A stretch of 64,000 nt of DNA, from assembly GCA_001799715.1 (NCBI GenBank), contig MGTZ01000007.1:60162-124161 (forward strand), in the 5' to 3' direction. The notes beneath the pieces are model-generated. The model did no database searches. It was not told the DNA's origin and saw only the letters and a list, made by a program, of their open reading frames with translations. Shown one piece after another: positions 16,302 through 24,300 of this stretch. Made by a program: the position numbers and the translations under genes. Position 1 is the first letter of the stretch. Each line of letters begins with the position of its first letter. Origin of the DNA: Elusimicrobia bacterium GWB2_63_16. Its GTDB lineage: Bacteria; Elusimicrobiota; Elusimicrobia; Elusimicrobiales; UBA9959.

Positions 16302-17057
16302 CTACTCCGCTCTGACCAGGGTGCCGCAAGCGCGGCCGCCGGAAAGGAATTTCAGCAGTTCGCCAGGCCGCCTGCCGTCCGCGATAAAACTGTCAACGCC
16401 CAGGGCATTAAGCCTGGCCAGTTCCGCCGCCTTGCCGGCCATGCCGCCGCTGACGTCGCCGGGGGAAGGGCGGCAGATCTTTCTGAACAGCTTCAAACCG
16501 GCGGCGTTCAGCTCGCCGATCACCTTGCCTCCGGGCCCCGTCAACCCTTGCGCGGCCGTAAAGAATACCGCCAGCCGGGGTTTGAAGGCCGCGGCCAGCT
16601 CCGCCGCTATGGCGTCGCTGGAAACCACCCTGAACCCGCCGCCGCAAGGAAAAAGGTCGCTGTTGACCACGGGGACGCAGCCGCGGGCCAGCAGGGAGGA
16701 AAGCCGGCGTGTGGCCGACAGGACAAGCCGCCCCCGTTTAAGGGCAAAGACCTCGCAGCCCGGGCAGCTTACGGCCTTTACACCGGCCGCCAGCAGTTCG
16801 GCTACGAACAGGCCGTGCAGCTCCCTGAGCGAAGCCTTTATCTCCGTCACCGGGGCGGCGCCCCGCCTTATCCGTCCGTCCAGGTAACCGTACCTCACGG
16901 CAGGCGGCTTGCCGTACGAGCCGGTACCATGGGTCAGAATGAGCGGCTCGTCCAACAGGGCAATGGCCGCGGCCAGGCGGGCCGCGGCGCGGCGGTCGAA
17001 AACGGGTTTCTGCCCCGCGCGGGTTATGGAGCTGCCGCCGGCTTTAATTACTAGCAT
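16302..17057 (-). CDS. Isopentenyl-phosphate-kinase-like amino-acid-kinase family protein
   Basis: 251-aa ATP-dependent phosphokinase of the amino acid kinase superfamily. Visible elements are VIKAGGSSIT at the N-terminus, LILTHGTGSYGKPPAVRYGYLDG, the central VSCPGCEVFAL, VVSSDAIAAELAAAFKP, DVSGGMAGKAAELARLNALGVDSFI and terminal GRACGTLVR, the order seen in isopentenyl phosphate kinase (IPK). IPK makes IPP from isopentenyl phosphate and is mainly archaeal, known in few bacteria. The IPK catalytic His after GxFG is Lys here (GSYGK), so the phosphate acceptor may differ. MfnE, the methanofuran-pathway kinase, belongs to the same superfamily, and an mfnB-like gene lies in this operon. It is divergent from the radical SAM gene at 17081 with a 23-bp gap. 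Its own -10 could be TATAAC on the minus strand. Confidence 0.75.
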   Translation of the reverse strand: MLVIKAGGSSITRAGQKPVFDRRAAARLAAAIALLDEPLILTHGTGSYGKPPAVRYGYLDGRIRRGAAPVTEIKASLRELHGLFVAELLAAGVKAVSCPGCEVFALKRGRLVLSATRRLSSLLARGCVPVVNSDLFPCGGGFRVVSSDAIAAELAAAFKPRLAVFFTAAQGLTGPGGKVIGELNAAGLKLFRKICRPSPGDVSGGMAGKAAELARLNALGVDSFIADGRRPGELLKFLSGGRACGTLVRAE

Positions 17058-17067
17058 GGAAAAATGT

Positions 17068-17073
17068 TATAAA
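17068..17073 (+). promoter_or_regulatory. -10-like TATAAA in 23-bp divergent gap
   Basis: TATAAA(AT) ends 7 bases before the ATG at 17081; the same AT-rich patch reads TTTATAAC towards the kinase gene on the other strand. Likely a compact bidirectional promoter region giving near-leaderless transcripts. Confidence 0.5.
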
Positions 17074-17080
17074 ATTCTGT

Positions 17081-18016
17081 ATGAGCGCGGCAGAAAAAAA
17101 ACTCTACTGGGGAGACAGGGGAATGCGGAACCTGTCGGCCGGGGCCAGGCTGGATATGGCCGTGCTCAAGGCCAGGCTGGCCGCCCGGCGGCCAGGCGTG
17201 CCTCATTCCCTTTTTCTCGGCCTGACGGCCCGCTGCGACCTGGCCTGCCGCCACTGCAAGTACTCCGGCAGGGCCGGGACCAAAGATATGCCGCGCGCCC
17301 TGCTGCGCCGCCTGCTCGCGGCCGCCGCCAGGGCCGGCGTACCCCGGGTGGTCTTCTTCGGGGGCGAGCCGCTGCTGTACCCGGGCCTGGAAGAGGCCGC
17401 GGCTTTCGCCTCCAGGCTGGGACTGTTCACCGAGTTGGACACTAACGGCCAGACCCTCTCCCCAGACCGCGCCCGCGCGCTGGCCGCCGCGGGCCTCTCC
17501 TGCACCATGATCAGCCTTCATTCCGCCAATGCCGCCCGTCACGACGCCCTGTCCGGGCGCGGCTCCTTCGCCCGGGCCGCCGCCGCCATCGGAGCGTCCC
17601 GCGCCGCCGGGCTCATCACCTATATCTCCTCCTGCGTCTTCTCCGCTTCGCTCGCCGGGAAGGAACTGGCCGGCCTGCTGGCCTATGCCAGGCGGGCCGG
17701 GGCCCACGGGGCGCGCCTGCTGGCCTACTCGCCCCCGGCGGGCCGCGATCCGCTGCCGTCCCGGCTGGCCGGCCGTCTGGCGAGGCTGTCCCCCGAAGGT
17801 TACGCCAGGACCTGCGCCCTGCCCGGCGGCGGCTGCGCGGCCACGGCCGGAGACGTGCTGTACTGCGGCCCCGGCGGCGAGGTGCGCCGCTGTCCCTACG
17901 CCGGCGCCGCCCTGGGCAATGCCGGCCGCCGCGGCCTCGCGGCTTTCCTGCGGCCGCGCCCCGCGACTCCCGCCCCCGTTTTCCCCTGCCAAGGCGGCCG
18001 CAGTTTGCTAAAATAA
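17081..18016 (+). CDS. Radical SAM protein, PqqD-associated (SPASM-like)
   Basis: Predicted peptide-modifying or maturase-type radical SAM enzyme (311 aa). ARCDLACRHCKYSG gives the CxxxCxxC cluster motif, then VVFFGGEPLLYPGLEE and the barrel segments ELDTNGQTL and MISLHSANAARHDAL follow. The C-terminal quarter has Cys-rich sequence (TCALPGGGCAATAGDVLYCGPGGEVRRCPY) of the SPASM type that binds auxiliary iron-sulfur clusters. A PqqD-like gene begins four bases after the stop and a small peptide gene follows, the usual arrangement for RiPP maturation such as PQQ or mycofactocin. The modification made is unknown. Confidence 0.85.
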   Translation: MSAAEKKLYWGDRGMRNLSAGARLDMAVLKARLAARRPGVPHSLFLGLTARCDLACRHCKYSGRAGTKDMPRALLRRLLAAAARAGVPRVVFFGGEPLLYPGLEEAAAFASRLGLFTELDTNGQTLSPDRARALAAAGLSCTMISLHSANAARHDALSGRGSFARAAAAIGASRAAGLITYISSCVFSASLAGKELAGLLAYARRAGAHGARLLAYSPPAGRDPLPSRLAGRLARLSPEGYARTCALPGGGCAATAGDVLYCGPGGEVRRCPYAGAALGNAGRRGLAAFLRPRPATPAPVFPCQGGRSLLK

Positions 18017-18020
18017 AACC

Positions 18021-18305
18021 ATGCCGGAAAACAAGAAGAACCCGCTGATACTCGAGTCGGTAACCTGGCGCAAGACCGGCGACGAGGCCGTTATACTGGA
18101 CCTCGAGAGTTCCAATTATTATTCAGCCAACGAAACCGGCACCTTCGTCTGGGAACAGTTCAGCGCCGGCAAGAAGCCGGAGAAGATCGCCGAAGGCCTC
18201 GCCGAGGAGTACGGCATCGCTCCCGCGCAGGCGCGGCGCGACGTGGAAGATTTCCTCAGGGACCTCGCCAAATTCAAGATAGTTCGCCCGGAGGCGGCCA
18301 AATGA
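18021..18305 (+). CDS. PqqD-family peptide chaperone (RRE protein)
   Basis: 94-aa protein with the PqqD winged-helix layout: an N-terminal beta region containing VILDLESSNYYSANETGTFVWEQF, then helices KIAEGLAEEYGI and ARRDVEDFLRDLAKFKIV. PqqD-like domains (RiPP recognition elements) bind a precursor leader and hand it to a radical SAM enzyme or protease. It is 4 bp after the radical SAM gene and its TGA overlaps the ATG of a 34-codon peptide gene (ATGA), so radical SAM, recognition protein and candidate substrate form one operon. TAAAAT just before the ATG could also act as a local -10. Confidence 0.88.
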   Translation: MPENKKNPLILESVTWRKTGDEAVILDLESSNYYSANETGTFVWEQFSAGKKPEKIAEGLAEEYGIAPAQARRDVEDFLRDLAKFKIVRPEAAK

Positions 18306-18406
18306 AACAGCAGAAGAAAACCCGGCAGAAGCCGCGCAAGTACCAGAAGCCCCAGCTCCGTTCCCACGGGAAGATAAGTGAAGTCGCTTCCGCCTTCAAA
18401 CCTTAA
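18302..18406 (+). CDS. Candidate RiPP precursor peptide (34 aa)
   Basis: Short ORF missing from the supplied track. ATG at 18302 overlaps the PqqD-like stop (ATGA) and the frame ends in TAA at 18404-18406. The peptide is very basic at its N-terminus (MKQQKKTRQKPRKY) and then reads YQKPQLRSHGKISEVA, matching the lasso-peptide leader signature Y-x2-P-x-L-x3-G-x5-T with Ala for the final Thr. That signature is what PqqD-type recognition domains bind. Only five residues (SAFKP) follow the Ala, too short for a lasso core, so the modified region may be within the leader-like part or the peptide may be a carrier. The next gene starts 29 bp before this one ends. Confidence 0.65.
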   Translation: MKQQKKTRQKPRKYQKPQLRSHGKISEVASAFKP

Positions 18407-19361
18407 AACCAGAACTGCCTTCCTGTTCCCCGGTTCAGGCAGCCAGTACCCCGGCATGGGCCGGGAACTGTACCGCCGGGTACCAGCGGTGCGCGCCGCC
18501 CTCGACGCGCTGCCGCCGCAGTCCTCCCACGGACTGCGGGACATCATGTTCTACGGCCCGGAGAGCAAACTGTTCCCGCCGGTAGACTCTCCCACCCCCT
18601 CCCTCTTCTTCGAAGCCACCGTGGCGCTGTCGCTCTCGGTGGCGGCCGCCTTGCGCGCCTCCGGAGCGAGGCCGGACTGCGCCGCGGGCCGCAGCGTCGG
18701 CGAGTTCGCGGCCTTCGCCTTCGCCGGCGCCGTCGCCCCCGGCTTCTGCTTCAGGGCCATACGCGAGTTCTCCAGGCTGGGCCAGCGCAACTGCCTGGAA
18801 CGGCCCAGCGTGCTGCTGACGGTATACGGGGCCGGCAGGTCGGACCTGCAAAAAGCCTGCGCGGCGCTGGCCCGCGGCGGGCGGGTCTGCGAACTGGTTA
18901 ATTTCTACTCCCGCCTCAACGCCGGCGTGGCCGGGATGGACGCCGCCCTGGCCGCCCCCTTCAGGGCGCTGCTGCCGAAGCGCGCGCGCGTTAAGGCCTG
19001 CAGAGAGGTCGGGGCCTTTCACACCTCCCTTTTCGCCGATACCGCGTCGTCCGTGGCCGGCCTGGCCGCCGCGGAGACCTTCAACAGACCTTCCTGCGGC
19101 CTCTATTGCGCCAGCGACGCCCGCCGGGCGGCCGCCCCGTCCAGGCTGCGCTCGCGCTTCGCCAGGGCCGTGGACGGCCCTGTACTGTGGGAGGAGACGC
19201 TGCGCGCCATGCTGCGCGACGGCGTGCGCACTTTCGTGGAGCTGGCCCCCGGCGCGATGCTGACGGAATTCATCTGCGACCTGCCGCCCGGCGCGGAGGT
19301 GCTGCGCACCGACACGCCCGAAAATTACGCCGCGACCCTGGCGAGGCTGGTGAAAGAATGA
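18378..19361 (+). CDS. FabD-like acyltransferase homologue
   Basis: 327-aa protein with the malonyl-CoA:ACP transacylase fold. TAFLFPGSGSQYPGMGREL at the N-terminus is the conserved oxyanion region. The nucleophile elbow, usually GHSxGE, reads AGRSVGEFAAFAFAGAV, keeping Ser but changing the preceding His to Arg. The downstream VGAFHTSLF supplies the expected catalytic His. GTG 18378 with GGAAG upstream is the only reasonable start and lies inside the peptide gene. No acyl carrier protein or ketosynthase is nearby, so a housekeeping fatty-acid role is unlikely; it may acylate a peptide or other small product. It overlaps the HPr-kinase-like gene by four bases. Confidence 0.78.
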   Translation: MKSLPPSNLKTRTAFLFPGSGSQYPGMGRELYRRVPAVRAALDALPPQSSHGLRDIMFYGPESKLFPPVDSPTPSLFFEATVALSLSVAAALRASGARPDCAAGRSVGEFAAFAFAGAVAPGFCFRAIREFSRLGQRNCLERPSVLLTVYGAGRSDLQKACAALARGGRVCELVNFYSRLNAGVAGMDAALAAPFRALLPKRARVKACREVGAFHTSLFADTASSVAGLAAAETFNRPSCGLYCASDARRAAAPSRLRSRFARAVDGPVLWEETLRAMLRDGVRTFVELAPGAMLTEFICDLPPGAEVLRTDTPENYAATLARLVKE

Positions 19362-20359
19362 AGACCGCCCCGACGCTAAGACTGAACCTCTCCGGCTGCG
19401 CCGTAGAGTTCGCCTGCGGCGACCGGGAGCTCGCCGCGGCCGTGGCGGCGGACTTCTCCGCTTTCCCCTCCGGCGGCGGCGGGGACCCCGTCAGGATAGA
19501 AGCCAGGCTGGAAGCCGTAAACCGCCCCGAGCTGGCCCTGTTGCGGAGCCGGCGCTACAGCGTTCTGCCCGCCCGCCCCGGCCTGCGCCGGATCTGGTAC
19601 CCCGAGGGCGCCCTCTGCGAGTATGACTATGCCGCCCGCTCGGCCCTGATACGCGCCGCCGGCGGCTCCCTGCTGAAGGAGCTCTCCTACCTGCTGATAC
19701 TCTCGCGGGCCGGCGAAGAACTGGACCGGCGCGGGCTGCACCGCCTGCACGCCGGGGCGCTGGGCCGGGGCGGCCGGGCGCACTTGTTCTGCGGGCCGCA
19801 GGGTACCGGCAAGACCACGCTGCTGCTGGAACTGCTCAAGGACCGGGACTTCAGCCTTCTCTCCGATGACACCCCGCTGGTCGCGAGGGACGGGACCGTG
19901 CTGGCCTTCCCGGTCCGCGTCGGCCTCGGGCTGGACAGCCCCCACCTGCCTGAGCTCGGGGAGTTAAGGAAATTCGAACGGCGGCATTACCCGCCCAAAC
20001 GTCTCCTGGACATCGGCCCGGCCGGCATCCGGGTTTCGCCGCAGCTGCCGCCTGGCGGGATATTCCTGCTGCGCCGCGCCGCCGCCCCCCGCATAAGCCC
20101 CGCGGGGCGCGGCGCCGCCGCCGTAGAACTCCTGCGCTCGCTGGCGCTGGGCTGCGGCACGCCGCAGCTGGCGGAATATTTCCTCAGGCCGGATCCAGCC
20201 GACGCGGCAAGCAAGGCCGGAATACTCTTCTCCCGGCTGCGCGCCGCGCGCGCGCTGCTGGCCAGGGCTGATTTTTATGTTTTCGAGGTCGGCCCGGACC
20301 GGGCCAAGAACGCCGCGGCCTTCAAGTCTTTCCTGAACACCGGCACCGCCGCGGCCTGA
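19358..20359 (+). CDS. HPr-kinase-like P-loop protein (RiPP-associated type)
   Basis: 333 aa from ATG 19358 (ATGA overlap with the FabD-like stop); the longer track ORF from 19106 is an artefact of the upstream frame. The central part has LHRLHAGALG, the P-loop FCGPQGTGKTTLLLELL, and SLLSDDTPLVARDG, the arrangement of HPr serine kinase/phosphorylase-like proteins found beside PqqD genes in lasso-peptide and related clusters. Those homologues phosphorylate or otherwise tailor the peptide or act as regulators. The N-terminal ~110 residues are a beta-rich domain, and the C-terminus is Ala/Arg-rich helical. Last gene of the plus-strand RiPP-like operon; its 3' end overlaps the convergent GT2 gene by 38 bp. 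Confidence 0.8.
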   Translation: MKTAPTLRLNLSGCAVEFACGDRELAAAVAADFSAFPSGGGGDPVRIEARLEAVNRPELALLRSRRYSVLPARPGLRRIWYPEGALCEYDYAARSALIRAAGGSLLKELSYLLILSRAGEELDRRGLHRLHAGALGRGGRAHLFCGPQGTGKTTLLLELLKDRDFSLLSDDTPLVARDGTVLAFPVRVGLGLDSPHLPELGELRKFERRHYPPKRLLDIGPAGIRVSPQLPPGGIFLLRRAAAPRISPAGRGAAAVELLRSLALGCGTPQLAEYFLRPDPADAASKAGILFSRLRAARALLARADFYVFEVGPDRAKNAAAFKSFLNTGTAAA

Positions 20360-21347
20360 GACTTCCCGAAGCTTTCTCGACAAGTCCTTCAATAAAACCC
20401 GCCGCCCAGCCCGCGGCGTAGCAGCCGTGCAGGGCCGGGTATAGCGGCACCAGTGCCGGTCTCACCGCAAGGGGCGCCGCCGAGAGCGCGGCCGCCAGCA
20501 AAGAAACCGTTAAATATATCCCGGCGGCCGCGGCCAGCAGGCCCGGGGCGTAAGCCGCGGCCGGCACCGCGCCGGCCAGCGCCGCCGGGGGCAGCAGCGT
20601 GAAAGCGGAGAACCCCCGCGGGCTCAGCGCCGTGATCTGCCCTCTCCCCCTGCCCGAGCAGAACACCTGGCGCAGGAAAGCCGCCGGGCTCGCGCGCCGC
20701 CGGTGCACCAGATTGAGATCCCCGCTGAGCGCCATGCGCGCGCCGGCCGCCGCCATGCGGTTGAGCAGCAGGTTCTCCTCGGCGCTGCTCAGATGGCCTT
20801 CGAAAGACAGCGCATGCGCGCGCAGAAAGGCGTTATCCAGCGCCAGGTTGCAGAGTATGAATTTTTCCGGCCCGGCGGCCGCCGTGCCGCGCGCCGGGGA
20901 GAAGCGCGAGGTAAAGGGCCCGCCGCCCCAGGGGCCGGAGAGCAGGGCGTAAACGGCGGTCTCGAAATAGCCCGCCTCGCGGTGCGGCGCCTGGCCGCCG
21001 CCGAAGACCGAGACTCCCGGGTTGGCCCCTATCAGGGCGGCCAGGCGGTCGAGGTAGCCGGGCGGCACTTCTGTATCGTCGTCGAGAAAACACAGCCAGC
21101 GTCCGGCCGCCCTCGCCGCCAGCAGGCCCCGGGCCTCGCCGCGGCAGGCGCGGCGCAGCTGCACCGGTTTCAATTCCGGCCACGCGGCATAGCGCTCCAG
21201 CAGCGCCGCCGAGGCCGGGTCCTCCCCGTCTATACCCACCAGGATCTCCCCCGCGGGCCCGGCGCGCCTCAGGCTCTCCAGGCAGGCCTCCAGCAGGGCC
21301 GGCCGGCCGCGCGTGATAATGATCACGCTGATACCGCCGGCGCTCAC
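20322..21347 (-). CDS. GT2-family glycosyltransferase with C-terminal membrane segments
   Basis: 341 aa. The N-terminal GT-A domain begins ISVIIITRGRPALLEACLESL and carries the metal-binding CFLDDDTEVPPGYLDRL, followed by the acceptor-side segment SSAEENLLLNRM (ED-like motif) and a QVFCSGRGRGQ element resembling QxxRW. Residues ~245-320 hold two or three hydrophobic stretches, so it is probably anchored at the cytoplasmic face of the inner membrane. It starts in four-base overlap with the stop of the giant fusion gene upstream and ends inside the convergent HPr-kinase-like gene. Likely a sugar transferase for a lipid- or surface-linked product; donor and acceptor unknown. Confidence 0.82.
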   Translation of the reverse strand: MSAGGISVIIITRGRPALLEACLESLRRAGPAGEILVGIDGEDPASAALLERYAAWPELKPVQLRRACRGEARGLLAARAAGRWLCFLDDDTEVPPGYLDRLAALIGANPGVSVFGGGQAPHREAGYFETAVYALLSGPWGGGPFTSRFSPARGTAAAGPEKFILCNLALDNAFLRAHALSFEGHLSSAEENLLLNRMAAAGARMALSGDLNLVHRRRASPAAFLRQVFCSGRGRGQITALSPRGFSAFTLLPPAALAGAVPAAAYAPGLLAAAAGIYLTVSLLAAALSAAPLAVRPALVPLYPALHGCYAAGWAAGFIEGLVEKASGSLRPRRCRCSGKT

Positions 21348-24300
21348 GCCCCCTCCATCAGCGCCGCCGTCTGCGCCGCGACGAACTCGTAATTAACGCC
21401 GCAGGCCCCGCCGGCCCGGAAGTCCGGCCACGACGGGCCGTCGCCGAATTGCGCGCGGTAGGCCGCGCCGAGCTCGTGCGGGCGGGAGAAGGCCGGCGCG
21501 TCGCCGGCGGCGAGCAGCAGGCGCAGGCCGGCCGCGCGGGTATAGAAATAATGGGGAGGCATGGTCCCCCAGAGCGAGCGCCAGGAAGCGGAGAAATGCG
21601 CCGCCGCCAGACGGGCCGCCGCGGCGGTAGCGGCCTTGGACCGCGCCGCTGGCCGCGGCGCGCCGTACAGGAACAATCCGCCGTCCTCCGGCGAGGTGCC
21701 GGCGGCGGGGACCAGCAGGTCCTGCCAGAACAGCGGGTTATTGAGATAGGGCAGGCCGGCCAGGGTCAGGAAGGACGAGCGCGAAAGCAGCAGCGGCGCC
21801 GGCGAGAAGTAAGGCGTGCCCAGCCTGGCCGCGCCATAGGCCGCCGCGGCTTTTAAAAAACCTGCCTTGTCTCCCGCCAGGTCATCCGGCAGCAGCACGT
21901 AGACGCGGTACAGGGAATCCAGGACAACTGCGGTCCCCGCCCCGGCGTCCCTGGCGAGGGCGGCGCAGGAGGCCTCGAAAACGTGGGTGTTGAACCAGGC
22001 CGGGTTCGCCGGCGCCGCGACGGTGGCCGCCTCGGCTGCGGGCGGGCAGGCGGCGTGCAGGGAGGAGAAGGCCTCGAAGGCGGCAGCGCCGGGATCACCG
22101 GCGCCAGCGAGGTCCGCCCCTATGCTGCGGGCGTAGTCTCGGCGGGAACCCCGGGCCGGAGACGCCGTGTCCAGGTACCGCCGCACGTCCACCATCCCTT
22201 TCTGGCAATTGCGGCTCCGGAAGGCGGGCGGCAGGCCGGTGGCGTAGAAATGAGTCAGCAGCAGCGTATAGGCATAGAAAGCTTCCGTCAGGTCGGCCGC
22301 CGCGGCCCCGCTGGCAGCCGCGGGCTTGATCCCGGGCCCGGCGAGCAGGCGGGAAGCGGCGGAGAACTCCGCGCCTTTGACACCCCAGGCCGACATGAAG
22401 GCGGAGAAATGCGCCGCCGGCGCGCTCAGCACCTCTCCGGTGAAAGGGAAGACAGCGCGGAACAGGCGCAGGCGGCGGCGCAGCGCGCGCCAGGAGGCCC
22501 AATCGGCGGCCGGCGCGGCCGGCGCGCCGAGCAGGGCGAGGTCCATATCGCTCAGGCCGGCCACCCAGTCCCCGGCGGCCATGCCGCGGTAGAGGTAAAG
22601 CGAACCGCCGCGGCCGGGGCGCAGCAGCGCCGCGGCGGCCCGCGCCGCCGCCAGGTAATACAGGCGGTACAGCCAGGCCAGCGGCGGCAGGCCGGCGGTA
22701 GCCGCCGCGAAGCGGAACAGCAGCGCCCTGGCCCTGGACGGCGCCGGGCGGGCCGCAGGCGGGGTCCAGCGCTCCCCGTTCACGAAAACATCCACGGCCT
22801 TCAACCGCGCGCCCGGAGCCGCCACCAGCCCCGGATAGGGCGCGCCGCTGATCTCCGCCCCGCGCAGGACCACCCGGCCGGCCGACACCCGCAGGCCGCC
22901 CTTGGCCCCGCCGCTGGAGCGCAGGCCGCTGGCGTGCAGGGAAAGGCCGGACAGGGCGGCGGCATAATCGCGGGCGGCTATCCGCAGGTCCTCCGCTCGC
23001 ACCGCGGTAACGCCGGCCGTCAGCAGCCCTCCGGCCCCGGAGGCGTAAACGCCGCGCAGCACGGCGCCGCGGCAGTCGAGATCCAGCGCCGCCCCCCCGC
23101 CGGCCTCCAGCGAGCAGCCGGTGAGGCTCAGCGAGGCGGCTCCGCGCGCGTATACGGCGTCGGCGGAGGAGGTGAAGGAGGAGCCTGCCGCGCGCAGGCG
23201 CGCGCCGCCCGCCAGCGAAACGGCCGGGGCGCCGGAACTGTCGGCAGAAAAGCGCTCCAGGGAAACGCTGGCAGTCCCGCCGGCGGCCAGCGCGGCGTGC
23301 GCGCCCCCGGAACGGCAGGAAAAAGCGAAAAGCCTCGAGGAACCGAAGAGTTCGAAAGAGGGCCCGGCATTGCCCGAGAAAGAACAGCCAGCCGCCTCCA
23401 CGGCCGCCCGGCCGGACAGGGCGGCTCCCGACCCGTTGCCGGGGAAGGCGCAGCCTTCCGCCGACGCGCCGGCCCGGCCGGAGAGCCGCAGCGGCGCGCC
23501 GGCATTGTTTTCAAAGCGGCAGCGGTACAGCCGGGCCCTGGCCTTGCCGGAAATTTCCGCCCCTTCATGGTTGCCGGCAAAGACGCAGCCGGAGGCGGCC
23601 AGCGCGGCGCGGCCGGAGAGGCACAGCGCGGACCCGCCGTCGGAAAAGGCGCAGCCGGAGGCTGAGAAGTTCATAAAACCGGCGGCCGCCTGGCCCGAGA
23701 CTTCGGCCGCGGCCCCGCCGCAGCGCTCCGCCAGGCCGCCGCAGGCCAGCAGCACGGCATGGTCCCCGGCGAGCAGCGCCGGTCCCGCCAGGCCGGTAAA
23801 AGAGCAGTTGTCCAGCGTGGCGCCGGCGGCCCCGTAGAACTCGGCGCCGCGGGCGCCTCCGGAGACGGCGCAGCTTTCCGCCAGCGCGGAGGCGTTATCC
23901 CGGGCCGAGAAGGCGCAGGCCGCGGAGCCGGACAGACGGGCGTGCGAGAGGGTCAGGCGGCCGCCGCCCAGCGCGTAGATACCGGCGAAAGCGGGGCCGC
24001 CGGCGTTAACCGGCGCGGCGGCGGTCCCGGCGGCGTGGAACTCGCCGTAGACCAGCAGTTTGGCGCCGGCGCTCTCCAGGGAGCGCGCCTCGCCATCCAG
24101 CCCGGCGCGCAATACGGGAAAGAACCAGGGCTCGCGCCGCTCGAAGACTATCTCGGTGCCCGGGAGAGCGGTAACGCGCGCACCGGCGGCCACCGTCAGG
24201 TAATCGGCCACCACTACGCGGCCGCTCCAGGTCTCGTCGGCCGTTATCCTGCCGCTCTTGACGGAGCAGGCCCCGGCGGCGGGAACGCCGCCGCTGGGGC

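Noticed and set aside
18302-18406. Classical lasso peptide assignment for the cluster
   Set aside because: The leader motif fits, but the core is only five residues and no asparagine-synthetase-like cyclase or transglutaminase-like protease is encoded nearby.
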